Shown here: piece by piece, positions 36,034 through 44,025 of the stretch
Layout: each line of letters begins with the position of its first letter
Numbering within the stretch: position 1 is the first letter of the stretch
From: Variovorax sp. J22G73
GTDB taxonomy: Bacteria > Pseudomonadota > Gammaproteobacteria > Burkholderiales > Burkholderiaceae_C
DNA length: 64,000 bases
NCBI RefSeq assembly: GCF_030317035.1
Contig: NZ_JASZYK010000012.1
Span: forward strand, 124,001 to 188,000
Direction of reading: 5' to 3'
Made by a program: the position numbers and the translations under genes
Notes under the pieces: model-generated
Databases searched by the model: none
What the model saw: only the letters and a program-made list of their open reading frames with translations
What the model was told of the DNA's origin: nothing

Positions 36034-36828
36034 TTACATCCGGAAGTGCTCGCCCAGGTACACGCGTCGTACCTCGGCGTTGTCGACGATCTCCGAAGGC
36101 GTGCCTTGTGCCAGCACATGCCCGTCGCTGATGATGAACGCGTGGTCGCAGATGCCCAGCGTCTCACGCACGTTGTGGTCGGTGATGAGCACGCCGATGC
36201 CACGTTCCTTCAGGAAACTGATGATCCGCTGGATCTCGATCACCGCGATCGGGTCGATGCCGGCAAAGGGCTCGTCCAGCAGGATGAAGCGCGGCTGCGT
36301 GGCCAGAGCGCGGGCAATTTCCACGCGGCGGCGCTCGCCGCCGGACAGCGCGAGCGCGGGCGAATCGCGCAGGTGGTCCACCCGCAGGTCGGCCAGCAGC
36401 TCGGACAGGCGCTCTTCGATGTGCGCCTTGGACAGCGGCGCCAGCTTGCCGCTGGCGTCGGGCTCCTGCTGCAGCTCGAGCACGGCGCGCACGTTTTCCT
36501 CGACCGTGAGCTTGCGGAAGATCGAGGCTTCCTGCGGCAGATAGCTCAGGCCCATGCGGGCGCGCCGGTGAATGGGCATGTGGGCGATGGGCTCGCCGTC
36601 GATGGTGATGTCGCCGGCGTCGGCGCGCACCAGCCCGACGATCATGTAGAACGAGGTGGTCTTGCCCGCGCCGTTGGGCCCGAGCAGCCCGACGACTTCG
36701 CCCTTCTGCACGTCGAGCGAGACGTCCTTCACGACCGTGCGGCTGCCGTAGCTCTTCTTCAGGCCGCGCGCGACCAGGCGGCTGCCCGGGGTGCCGTTGG
36801 CGTCCTGCGTTCCAGCGGTTTCGATCAC
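36034..36828 (-). CDS. lptB: LPS export ABC ATPase
   Basis: A 264-residue cytoplasmic ATPase of the Lpt system, which moves lipopolysaccharide to the cell surface. Walker A GPNGAGKTT, Q-loop YLPQEASIF, signature LSGGERRRVEIARAL, Walker B ILLDEPFAGIDP and H-loop ITDHN are all intact. The start is GTG (36826-36828 complement), overlapping the TGA of lptA as GTGA; no closer ATG exists. Coupled to lptA. Confidence 0.96.
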   Translation of the reverse strand: MIETAGTQDANGTPGSRLVARGLKKSYGSRTVVKDVSLDVQKGEVVGLLGPNGAGKTTSFYMIVGLVRADAGDITIDGEPIAHMPIHRRARMGLSYLPQEASIFRKLTVEENVRAVLELQQEPDASGKLAPLSKAHIEERLSELLADLRVDHLRDSPALALSGGERRRVEIARALATQPRFILLDEPFAGIDPIAVIEIQRIISFLKERGIGVLITDHNVRETLGICDHAFIISDGHVLAQGTPSEIVDNAEVRRVYLGEHFRM

Positions 36829-37574
36829 TTGCGGGTTTCTCCGTCGTCGCTGAGCGTGGTGCTCGGGCGCAGGCCCTTGCCGGGCGCCGGGGTGGGTGCC
36901 GGCGGCGCCGCCTTGGCACCGGCGGGAGCGCCGGGGGCCGCGGCGCCGGGCGCGGTCGCGGCCTTGGGCGTGAGGATGGTCTTCACGCGCCCGCCCGGGG
37001 TGGACGCGTTGACGGCGGTGTTCGCCGGCACGGTGGAACCGTTGACGGTGTAGGTGTCGTTGCTCTGGTCGTAGACGATCAGCGCGCCCTGGCTCTCGTC
37101 GTTCGGCGTGGCGCCCAGCAGGCGGCGCATGACGGCGTTGCGGATGAACTTGACGTTGTCGGCGCGGCTGTCGTACTCGATGACTTCCGACTCGCCCTCG
37201 ATCCACTCGTCGGGCGCGTTGCGCTTCTGCTTGTAGTAAGCGCGCTTGCCCGGGGCCGCGGTGACCACGCCGTACTGGTAGCCCTCGGCGTCCTGGCGCA
37301 CGTCCATGCGCGCGCCGCGGATGATGATCGTGCCCTTGGTCACCAGCACGTTGCCGGTGAACACGCTCGTCTGCTTGAGGTCGTCGTAGCGCATGGCGTC
37401 CGACTCGATGTTCATCGGCTTGGTGCGGTCGGCGGTTTCCGCCACGGCGCCCGAGGCGAAGCCGGCCAGCAGGAACGCGGCGGCGGCCAGGCGGGCGAGG
37501 CGGCCCAGGCGATGCAGGAGGGGAGTGGTGGGGTAAGAATGCAATGTCATAGAGGCACGAAACTTGCTCGGCAT
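36825..37574 (-). CDS. lptA: LPS export periplasmic bridge protein
   Basis: A 249-residue periplasmic protein that carries LPS between LptC and LptD. It has a signal peptide (ALRLAAAAFLLAGFASGAVAE-like region ending near residue 45) and the OstA domain DRTKPMNIESDAMRYDDLKQTSVFTGNVLVTKGT. A Pro/Ala-rich C-terminal tail extends beyond usual LptA. No lptC or kdsC precedes it here: the next upstream gene is dsbA, with a terminator between. Confidence 0.93.
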   Translation of the reverse strand: MPSKFRASMTLHSYPTTPLLHRLGRLARLAAAAFLLAGFASGAVAETADRTKPMNIESDAMRYDDLKQTSVFTGNVLVTKGTIIIRGARMDVRQDAEGYQYGVVTAAPGKRAYYKQKRNAPDEWIEGESEVIEYDSRADNVKFIRNAVMRRLLGATPNDESQGALIVYDQSNDTYTVNGSTVPANTAVNASTPGGRVKTILTPKAATAPGAAAPGAPAGAKAAPPAPTPAPGKGLRPSTTLSDDGETRK

Positions 37575-37611
37575 TGTATGCGGCTGATTGCGTCAGCCCC
37601 GCACGCACAGA

Positions 37612-37634
37612 TGAAAAAGCCCGCCGAAGCGGGC
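37612..37634 (-). terminator. Rho-independent terminator of dsbA
   Basis: On the minus strand, stem GCCCGC (complement of 37629-37634) and GCGGGC with a TTCG loop is followed by CTTTTTCAT. It lies 60 bp downstream of the dsbA stop and isolates it from the lptA operon. Confidence 0.8.
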
Positions 37635-37693
37635 CATGTATCCCTTGCAAAAAGGGAGAAAGACTGCGCCGGAAGCCGCGCGCAGCCTCGGGC

Positions 37694-38341
37694 TCAGCCC
37701 TTCTTGGCTTCGCCGATCAGGTAGTTCACCACCTGGAGGACCTTGGTCATGTTACCGGCGGTCTCGCCATCCACATACCAGCGCCCGGCCACGGCCATCG
37801 CGGGCACGCCGGCCACCTTGTAGGCGTCGGTCATCTGCGAGGCGCGCTTGGCCTTGCTGGCCACGCCGAAGGAGGTGAAGGTTTCCTTGAACTTGGCGCC
37901 GTCCAGGCCGTTGGCCGTGGCCCAGGCAATGATGTTGGCGTCGCCGTTCACGTTCTGGCGCTGGGCATGGATGGCGTTGAACACCTTCGGCTGGTACTCG
38001 TCGACCTTGCCCATGGCTTCGAGCGCGTAGTACAGGCGCTGCTTGGCTTCCACGTCGTTGCCCACGAACGGCACCGGAATGCGGCGGAAGGCGACTTCCT
38101 TCGGCAGCGTCTTGACCCAGGCTTCGAGCGACGGCTCGAAGTCGTTGCAATGCGGGCAGTTGTACGAGAAGAACTCGACCACCTCGATCTTGCCGGCCGG
38201 TGCGTCGACCGGTGCGCGCTTGTCGAGCACCAGGTACTCGGTGCCGGCCTTGGGCGCGCGCGCCTGGGCGTGGGCCGGGTTGGCGGCCAGGGACAGCAGC
38301 CCGAGCGAAGTGGCGGCGAGCGAAAAGTCACGACGTTTCAT
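37694..38341 (-). CDS. dsbA: Thiol:disulfide interchange protein DsbA
   Basis: A 215-residue periplasmic oxidase that introduces disulfides into secreted proteins. The signal peptide starts MKRRDF, with a twin-arginine-like RR, and cleaves near residue 26. The redox motif CPHC is residues 62-65 within EFFSYNCPHCNDFEP, and the cis-Pro loop is VAGVPAM. GGAG sits before the ATG. Third gene of the argS–SPOR–dsbA group. Confidence 0.95.
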   Translation of the reverse strand: MKRRDFSLAATSLGLLSLAANPAHAQARAPKAGTEYLVLDKRAPVDAPAGKIEVVEFFSYNCPHCNDFEPSLEAWVKTLPKEVAFRRIPVPFVGNDVEAKQRLYYALEAMGKVDEYQPKVFNAIHAQRQNVNGDANIIAWATANGLDGAKFKETFTSFGVASKAKRASQMTDAYKVAGVPAMAVAGRWYVDGETAGNMTKVLQVVNYLIGEAKKG

Positions 38342-38375
38342 TGAAAGGGTTCTCCAGTTGGTACGGCAGTACTGA

Positions 38376-38410
38376 GCCGGCGCGCGGCGGGGAGTTCCCC
38401 TGCCGCCGGC
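38376..38410. terminator. GC-rich hairpin between SPOR gene and dsbA
   Basis: GCCGGCG (38376-38382) pairs with CGCCGGC (38404-38410), and GGCGGGGA with TCCCCTGCC inside, giving a long stem with one bulge. There is no T-run. It could slow or partly end transcription from argS–SPOR into dsbA. Confidence 0.4.
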
Positions 38411-38480
38411 GCGCCCGGGGCCGTGAATGGTGGCGGCAAACGCCGCGGCGCGAAGCTTAAGGGCTAATCGTGTCAGCGTG

Positions 38481-39233
38481 TCAGCGCTGCACGCGCACCA
38501 GCGCCGACTCCATGCCGCCGCCGTCCAGGCGGTCCTTCAGGCGGTCGGCGTCGTCCTTCTTGTTGAACGGGCCGGCGCGCACGCGGTACACGGTGCGGCC
38601 CGCCTGCTCGCGCTCGGTGACCTTGGCCTCCACGCCCATCAGCGACAGCTTGGCGCGCTGCGCCTCGGCGTCGTCGGTGGTGCGGAAGGCGCCGGCCTGC
38701 ACGAAGTACATGAACGGATCGGCGCCGGAGGTGGAGGCCGCCGCGGTGCTGTTGTTGCTGCTGCTCGGTGCGGCCGAAGCGGTGGTCACGCTGCCCGAGC
38801 GTGCCCGGGCCAGGTCGCCCAGCGGATCGTTCGACGGCGGCAGCGCATTGGCTTCGGCCGGCACCGGGGCCGCGCGCGTCGGCTTGGGCGCGACCACCAC
38901 GGGCACCGGCGGCGCGGTCGTGGGCGGCGGGCTGCCGGGCGCCACGGCGGCGGTGGCCGGCTCGCCGGTCACGGGGTTGACCGGGCCGGTGGCGGCCGGC
39001 GCGGGCCTGGCGACCCCGGCCTTGCCGGCCAGGGGCGCGTTCGGGTCCCAGTCGCGGTTCTTGCGGGCTTCGGCCTCGTCCTGCTCGGCGCCGCCCTTCT
39101 GGGTCTTGGTCACGAACGGGATCGGCACCTTGGTCACGTAGACCGCGATGCCCAGCGCGACGCCCAGGCCGAGCACCAGCCCGATGATCAGGCCGATGAC
39201 GATGTTGCCGCGTTGTCTGGTTGTCTTCTTCAT
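38481..39233 (-). CDS. SPOR-domain protein (FtsN-like)
   Basis: A 250-residue bitopic membrane protein: short basic N-terminus, one transmembrane helix (residues about 12-33), a Pro/Ala-rich periplasmic linker and a C-terminal SPOR domain (FMYFVQAGAFRTTDDAEAQ to VYRVRAGPFNKKDDA, residues about 170-248). SPOR domains bind denuded peptidoglycan glycan at the septum. Start at 39233 follows argS by 8 bp, so it is in the argS operon. Confidence 0.9.
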   Translation of the reverse strand: MKKTTRQRGNIVIGLIIGLVLGLGVALGIAVYVTKVPIPFVTKTQKGGAEQDEAEARKNRDWDPNAPLAGKAGVARPAPAATGPVNPVTGEPATAAVAPGSPPPTTAPPVPVVVAPKPTRAAPVPAEANALPPSNDPLGDLARARSGSVTTASAAPSSSNNSTAAASTSGADPFMYFVQAGAFRTTDDAEAQRAKLSLMGVEAKVTEREQAGRTVYRVRAGPFNKKDDADRLKDRLDGGGMESALVRVQR

Positions 39234-39241
39234 GGTGAGGT

Positions 39242-40927
39242 TCACATCTTGCTCGGCGCACTGACGCCGAGAATCGCGAGGCCATTGTGCAGCACCTGCG
39301 CGGTCGCGGCGACCAGCGCCAGGCGGGCCAGCTTGACCTTCTCGTCGTCCACCAGGATGCGCTCGGCGTCGTAGTAGCTGTGGTAGCTGGCGGCCAGTTC
39401 GCGCAGGTAGAAAGTGACGTCGTGCGGCGCGAAATCCTTGGCCGCGGCGGTGAGCATGGCCGGGTACTTGGCCAGCAGCAGCATCAGCGCCTGGGCGGCC
39501 GGGCTTTCCAGCGGCGACAGGTCCACGCCCTTCAGCGTGGCCGCGTCGCCGCCCCAGCCGGCCAGCACCGAGCAGATGCGCGCATGCGCGTACTGCACGT
39601 AGTACACCGGGTTGTCGTTGTTCTTCGCGACGGCCAGGTCGACGTCGAAGGTGTACTCGGTGTCGGGCTTGCGGCTCAGCAGGAAGAAGCGCACGGCGTC
39701 GGTGCTGGTCCACTCGATCAGGTCGCGCAGCGTGACGTAGCTGCCCGCGCGCTTGCTGATCTTGACCTCTTCGCCGCCCTTCATCACGCGCACCATGGTG
39801 TGCAGCACGTAGTCGGGGTAGCCCTCGGGAATGCCTTCGCCCGCCGCCTGCAGGCCGGCGCGCACGCGCGCGATGGTGCCGTGGTGGTCGGTGCCCTGGA
39901 TGTTGATGACCTTGTGGAAGCCGCGCTCCCACTTGGCGATGTGGTACGCGACGTCGGGCACGAAGTACGTGTACGTACCGTCCTGCTTCTTCATCACGCG
40001 GTCCTTGTCGTCGCCGTAGTCGGTCGAGCGCAGCCACAGCGCGCCGTCCTGCTCGTAGGTCTTGCCGGCGGCCACCAGCTTCGCGACGGCGGCCTCGACG
40101 CGCCCGCTGGTGTACAGGCTGGACTCCAAGTAGTACTGGTCGAAGCGCACCCGGAAGGCCTGCAGGTCGAGATCCTGCTCGCGGCGCAGGTAGGCCACGG
40201 CGAACTCGCGGATGGCATCCAGGTCCTCGATGTCGCCGCTGCCGGTGACTTCGCGGTCTTCGGACTTGACCGTTTTCTTCGCCTTGAAGTCGGCCGCGAT
40301 CTCGGCGATGTAGTCGCCGTTGTACGCGGGCGCCTTCTCGCCGCTGGGCCATTCGGCGTCGCCGGGCTTGAAGCCGCGCGCGCGCAGCTGCGTGCTGTTG
40401 GCCAGCGTCTGGATCTGCACGCCGGCGTCGTTGTAGTAGTACTCGCGCCACACGCTCTCGCCCTGCGAGGCGCGCAGGTTGCAGATGGCGTCGCCCAGCG
40501 CCGCCTGGCGGCCGTGGCCCACGTGCAGCGGGCCGGTCGGGTTGGCCGAGACGAACTCCACCAGCACCTTCTCGCCCGTGGCCGGCTGCTGGCCGAAGCC
40601 CGCGCCCGCCGACAGCACCTCGCGCACGATCTGCTGCTTGGCAGAGGTCTTCAGGCGGATGTTGAGGAAGCCGGGGCCGGCGATCTCGATGGCCTCGACC
40701 CATCGGGAAAAAGCGGGGGTGGCGAGCAGCGCGGTGCTCAGGCGCTCGGCCAGATCGCGGGGCTTCTGGCCCAGCGGTTTGGCGAGCTGCATGGCGGCCG
40801 TGCTGGCGAAATCGCCATGGGCAGCCACCTTGGGCGACTCGAACGCGGCTTTGGAGCCAGCGCCGGGCGAGAGGGATTCGAGCGTGTTCGCGAGCGCCGC
40901 GAGCAGCTCCTGTTTGACCAATAGCAT
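39242..40927 (-). CDS. argS: Arginyl-tRNA synthetase
   Basis: A 561-residue class I aminoacyl-tRNA synthetase charging tRNA-Arg. Visible are the N-terminal tRNA D-loop-binding domain, HIGH motif as SANPTGPLHVGHGR near residue 130, ESSLYTSG, the KMSK-equivalent KISKRAGSYVTLRDL and the anticodon-binding QYAHARICSVL region. Full length. First gene of the group argS–SPOR–dsbA. ATG at 40927. Confidence 0.97.
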   Translation of the reverse strand: MLLVKQELLAALANTLESLSPGAGSKAAFESPKVAAHGDFASTAAMQLAKPLGQKPRDLAERLSTALLATPAFSRWVEAIEIAGPGFLNIRLKTSAKQQIVREVLSAGAGFGQQPATGEKVLVEFVSANPTGPLHVGHGRQAALGDAICNLRASQGESVWREYYYNDAGVQIQTLANSTQLRARGFKPGDAEWPSGEKAPAYNGDYIAEIAADFKAKKTVKSEDREVTGSGDIEDLDAIREFAVAYLRREQDLDLQAFRVRFDQYYLESSLYTSGRVEAAVAKLVAAGKTYEQDGALWLRSTDYGDDKDRVMKKQDGTYTYFVPDVAYHIAKWERGFHKVINIQGTDHHGTIARVRAGLQAAGEGIPEGYPDYVLHTMVRVMKGGEEVKISKRAGSYVTLRDLIEWTSTDAVRFFLLSRKPDTEYTFDVDLAVAKNNDNPVYYVQYAHARICSVLAGWGGDAATLKGVDLSPLESPAAQALMLLLAKYPAMLTAAAKDFAPHDVTFYLRELAASYHSYYDAERILVDDEKVKLARLALVAATAQVLHNGLAILGVSAPSKM

Positions 40928-41062
40928 CCGGGAATTTTACCGGGGGCAAACCCGGACTCAGTTGACGATCGTCATCCGATTGTTGCCTTGACCCGTTAGG
41001 GTGGTCTGCCCCGGGGCGGGGCACCTGTCACACCACCCAACCTTGCAAGGACACATCCCATC
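40928..41062. promoter_or_regulatory. Divergent argS / PsiF control region with palindrome
   Basis: The 135 bp between argS and the PsiF-repeat gene hold a perfect 12-bp palindrome TGACGATCGTCA at 40963-40974. I see no convincing promoter pair, though TTGACG overlaps its left arm. Confidence 0.3.
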
Positions 41063-41407
41063 ATGAAGAAGCTCCTTTCCCTGGTCGCCTCCACCGTCGC
41101 GCTCGGCGCCTGCCTCTCGTTCAGCGCCTTCGCGCAGGACAAGGCCGCCGCACCCGCGGCCGCCCCCGCCGCCATGGCGGCACCCGCTGCCGGCGCCACC
41201 TGCGACGCCAAGGCCGTGGACAAGAACGGCAAGCCCCTGGCCGGCGCCGCCAAGGCCAGCTCCATCAAGAAGTGCGAGAAGGACACCAAGGCCGCCGCCG
41301 CTCCCGCCTGCGCCACCAAGGCGGTCGACAAGAACGGCAAGGCCCTGGCCGGTGCCGCCAAGAACAGCTTCATGAAGAAGTGCGAAGCCGACGCAGCCAA
41401 GGGCTGA
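41063..41407 (+). CDS. Exported protein with two PsiF repeats
   Basis: A 114-residue periplasmic protein. Signal peptide MKKLLSLVASTVALGACLSFSAFAQ, an Ala/Pro linker, and two 28-residue repeats, each Cys-x-x-Lys-Ala-x-x-Lys...Leu-Ala-Gly-Ala-Ala-Lys...Lys-Lys-Cys, starting near residues 49 and 79. This is the PsiF repeat, named for the E. coli phosphate-starvation-inducible PsiF. Function is unknown. A good terminator follows. Confidence 0.85.
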   Translation: MKKLLSLVASTVALGACLSFSAFAQDKAAAPAAAPAAMAAPAAGATCDAKAVDKNGKPLAGAAKASSIKKCEKDTKAAAAPACATKAVDKNGKALAGAAKNSFMKKCEADAAKG

Positions 41408-41444
41408 CCGCACGCCCACGGCGCGCCGAACGCGCTGTCGAAGA

Positions 41445-41468
41445 GGCCCGCCGCGTGCGGGCCTTTTT
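41445..41468 (+). terminator. Rho-independent terminator of PsiF-repeat gene
   Basis: Stem GGCCCGC (41445-41451), loop CGCGT, stem GCGGGCC (41457-41463), followed by TTTTT. It sits 38 bp after the stop codon and also separates the convergent DUF2214 gene. Confidence 0.88.
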
Positions 41469-41489
41469 CATGGAGTCGCCGCGTGGGCG

Positions 41490-41942
41490 TTACTTGCCGA
41501 AGCCCCGCGCGAAGAACACCGCCACCAGCGGGATCACCGCGATGATGTGCGCCTGCATCATCACCAGCCGGCGCGTCTTCTTGATGTCGGCTTCCACCGG
41601 CAGCTTGCCGGTGGCGCGCAGCGTCTTGCGCCAGCGGAAATAGGTGAGCGTCGGAAAGATAGACAGCACGCCCACGATGATGAAAAGCCCCAGCTTCACG
41701 TGCAGCAGCGGGTTGGTCCAGTACCACGCCGTGCCCTTCACGCCCCACACGGTGCGTGCGATGCCGGTGGCCAGCACCGCGATGGCCGCAATGCCGTAGA
41801 CCATGTCGAGCCTGGCCAGCCGCTCCACCACCGCGGCGTTGAGCCACTGCACGCGGCACAGGGCCGCTTCGCTGGAGATGAACACGACCATCGTGAGGAT
41901 GGCCAGGATGTGCAGGTACGCGAGGATGGCTTCGAGCGTCAT
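41490..41942 (-). CDS. DUF2214-like four-helix membrane protein
   Basis: A 150-residue inner-membrane protein with four hydrophobic helices. MTLEAILAYLHILAILTMVVFISSE with HxxA, RLDMVYGIAAIAVLATGIARTVWG and the WTNPLLHVKLGLF region match the DUF2214 family pattern. The conserved His residues hint at haem or metal binding (inference). Ends 21 bp after the terminator; 80 bp separates it from the LysR gene upstream. Confidence 0.72.
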   Translation of the reverse strand: MTLEAILAYLHILAILTMVVFISSEAALCRVQWLNAAVVERLARLDMVYGIAAIAVLATGIARTVWGVKGTAWYWTNPLLHVKLGLFIIVGVLSIFPTLTYFRWRKTLRATGKLPVEADIKKTRRLVMMQAHIIAVIPLVAVFFARGFGK

Positions 41943-42022
41943 TCGATGGCTTTCTTCTCAATGCAGTGGGGTTTGCAATTGAGGACAGATTGTGCCGCCG
42001 CGAAGCCGTCGTTGCCCTGAAG

Positions 42023-42949
42023 CTACGCCCTGCCGCCCCAGAATTCCGGATTGCCGTACTGCGCCTTCAGGAAGTCGAGCCACAGCCGCACGCGCAGCGG
42101 CAGGTGCTTGGCGCCCGCGAACACGGCGTAGATGCCGTTGGGCGGCGCGGCGAATTCGTCGAGCAGCGGCACCAGCAGGCCGGCGTCGATCTCGGCCTCG
42201 ACCTCCCAGGTGCTGCGCCAGGCGATGCCGTGGCCGGCCAGGCACCAGTCGTGCAGCACCTGGCCGTCGGAGCAATCGAGCGGGCCGCTGGGGCGCAGGT
42301 GAATCAGTTCCTGCGCGCCGCCCTCGGTGGTGATGCGAAAGGCCCAGCCGCGGGTTTGCGAGGCGTCGCTCGACAGCGTCAGGCACGCGAAGCGCGACAG
42401 CTCGCCGGGGTGCTTCGGCTTGCCGTGGCGCCGCACGAACTCCGGCGTGGCGACGCAGCGGCGGCGGTTGTCGGCCAGCCGCACGCTCACCAGCGAAGAG
42501 TCGGGCAGGTCGCCCACGCGCACCGCGCAGTCGAAGCTCTCGCCGGTCACGTCGACCACGCGGTCGCTCAGGTTCAGCGAAATGGTGACCTCCGGGTGCA
42601 GCGCATGAAAGCGCGGCACCAGCGGCGCGACGTGGCGGCGGCCGAAGCCGGCCGGCGCGGTCACGCGCAGGTGGCCGCTGGCCTTGACGCCGCCGGCGCT
42701 CACGCTGGCCTCGGCATTGGCGAACTCGGTGAGCAGCCGCTGGCAGTCTTCGAGAAAGGCGCTGCCCTCGTGCGTGAGCGTGATGCGCCGCGTGGTGCGC
42801 ACCAGCAGCTTCACGCCCAGCCGCTCTTCCAGCGCGTCGAGCCGGCGGCCCATGATGGCGGGCGCCACGCCCTCGGCCTTGGCCGCGGCCGTGAGCCCGC
42901 CCCGGGTCGCGACCGAGACGAAGGATTCGAGCTGCTTCAAGCGGTCCAT
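42023..42949 (-). CDS. LysR-family transcriptional regulator
   Basis: A 308-residue LysR regulator: winged HTH residues 1-60 (MDRLKQLESFVSVATRGGLTAAA, LGVKLLVRTTRRITLTHEG) and a type 2 periplasmic-binding-protein effector domain with the FDCAVRVGDLPDSSLVSVRL stretch seen in the CrgA-like group. Same strand as the downstream end of the Bug gene, 90 bp away. The leader repeats ATCGTCCT (two copies near 42964-42981). Target is not obvious; possibly the CoA-transferase operon. Confidence 0.9.
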   Translation of the reverse strand: MDRLKQLESFVSVATRGGLTAAAKAEGVAPAIMGRRLDALEERLGVKLLVRTTRRITLTHEGSAFLEDCQRLLTEFANAEASVSAGGVKASGHLRVTAPAGFGRRHVAPLVPRFHALHPEVTISLNLSDRVVDVTGESFDCAVRVGDLPDSSLVSVRLADNRRRCVATPEFVRRHGKPKHPGELSRFACLTLSSDASQTRGWAFRITTEGGAQELIHLRPSGPLDCSDGQVLHDWCLAGHGIAWRSTWEVEAEIDAGLLVPLLDEFAAPPNGIYAVFAGAKHLPLRVRLWLDFLKAQYGNPEFWGGRA

Positions 42950-43039
42950 GGGGCGGAAACTATATCGTCCTCATCGTCCTGTATCCGTCCGCCCGCCGGG
43001 CAGGCACCGCCTGTTCGCGCCAGCCCGGTACTTTGGGGT

Positions 43040-44020
43040 TTATTCCGGGCGAACGCCGGCCGAGCGCACCGCTGCGCCCCAGCGCGCGTGTTCCGCCTTG
43101 ATGTACTGCGCCGCCTGCTCCGGGCTGCCGCCGACGGGCGTGCTGCCCTCGGCCAGCAGCTGCGAAATGGTGGCGGGCTTGGCCAGCGCCTTGTCGACGG
43201 CGGCGTTCAGCTTCTTCACGATGTCGGGGCTGGTGCCGGCCGGCACGACCAGCGCCTTCCAGTCCACGGCCTCGAAGCCCTTGTAGCTCTCGGCCACGGT
43301 CGGCACGTCGGGCATCACCGGCAGGCGCTTGGCCGAGGTGACGGCCAGCGCGCGCAGCTTGCCGCCCTTCACCATGGCCAGCGCGCCCTGCGGCGTGGCG
43401 AACATGCAGTCGGTCTGGCCGCCCAGCAGGTCGGTGATGGCGGGCGCCGCACCCTTGTACGGCACGTTCAGCACCTTGAAGCCCGCGCGCTGCGCCAGCA
43501 CCTCGCCGGCCATGTGGCCCAGCGTGCCGGTGCCCGCGAGCGCCTGCTTGATCTCGCCGGGCTTGGCCTTGGCGGCGGCGACCAGTTCGGCCAGCGACTT
43601 GTAGGGCGAGTCCGCGCGCACCACCAGCACCACCGGCTGCGAGGCCACCACCGCCACCGGCAGCAGGTCTTTCAGCGCGTCGTAGGGCATCTTGGGGAAC
43701 AGCGTCGGGTTGATCGCCAGGTTGGCGGTCTGGCCCAGGCCGACGGTGTAGCCGTCGGGCTTGGCCTTGGCGACCACGTCCATGCCGATGTTGCCGTTGC
43801 CGCCCGCGCGGTTGTCGACGATGAAGGTCCACCTGGTGTCGTCGGCGAGCTTCTGCGCGACGAGGCGCGCCACGATGTCGGTGGCGCCGCCGGGCGTGTA
43901 GGGCACGACCAGGCGCACGGGCTTGTCGGGCCAGGCGGTGTCGGCCAGGACGGCGGTTGCGTTCAGGCATGCCGCAGCCGCGGCGCAGGCGAGCAGTGCG
44001 CGCCGGTTGATCAAATACAT
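43040..44020 (-). CDS. Bug-family (TTT) tripartite tricarboxylate solute-binding protein
   Basis: A 326-residue periplasmic binding protein. Signal peptide MYLINRRALLACAAAAACLNATAVLA, then the family signature WPDKPVRLVVPYTPGGATDIVARLVA, DNRAGGNGNIGMDVVAKAKPDGYTVG and the VPYKGAAPAITDLLGGQTD loop. These proteins bind carboxylates for tripartite tricarboxylate transporters; membrane partners are not in the window, as is common for this expanded family. It is 5 bp downstream of the CoA-transferase and is likely to bind its substrate. Confidence 0.93.
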   Translation of the reverse strand: MYLINRRALLACAAAAACLNATAVLADTAWPDKPVRLVVPYTPGGATDIVARLVAQKLADDTRWTFIVDNRAGGNGNIGMDVVAKAKPDGYTVGLGQTANLAINPTLFPKMPYDALKDLLPVAVVASQPVVLVVRADSPYKSLAELVAAAKAKPGEIKQALAGTGTLGHMAGEVLAQRAGFKVLNVPYKGAAPAITDLLGGQTDCMFATPQGALAMVKGGKLRALAVTSAKRLPVMPDVPTVAESYKGFEAVDWKALVVPAGTSPDIVKKLNAAVDKALAKPATISQLLAEGSTPVGGSPEQAAQYIKAEHARWGAAVRSAGVRPE

Positions 44021-44025
44021 GGGGG

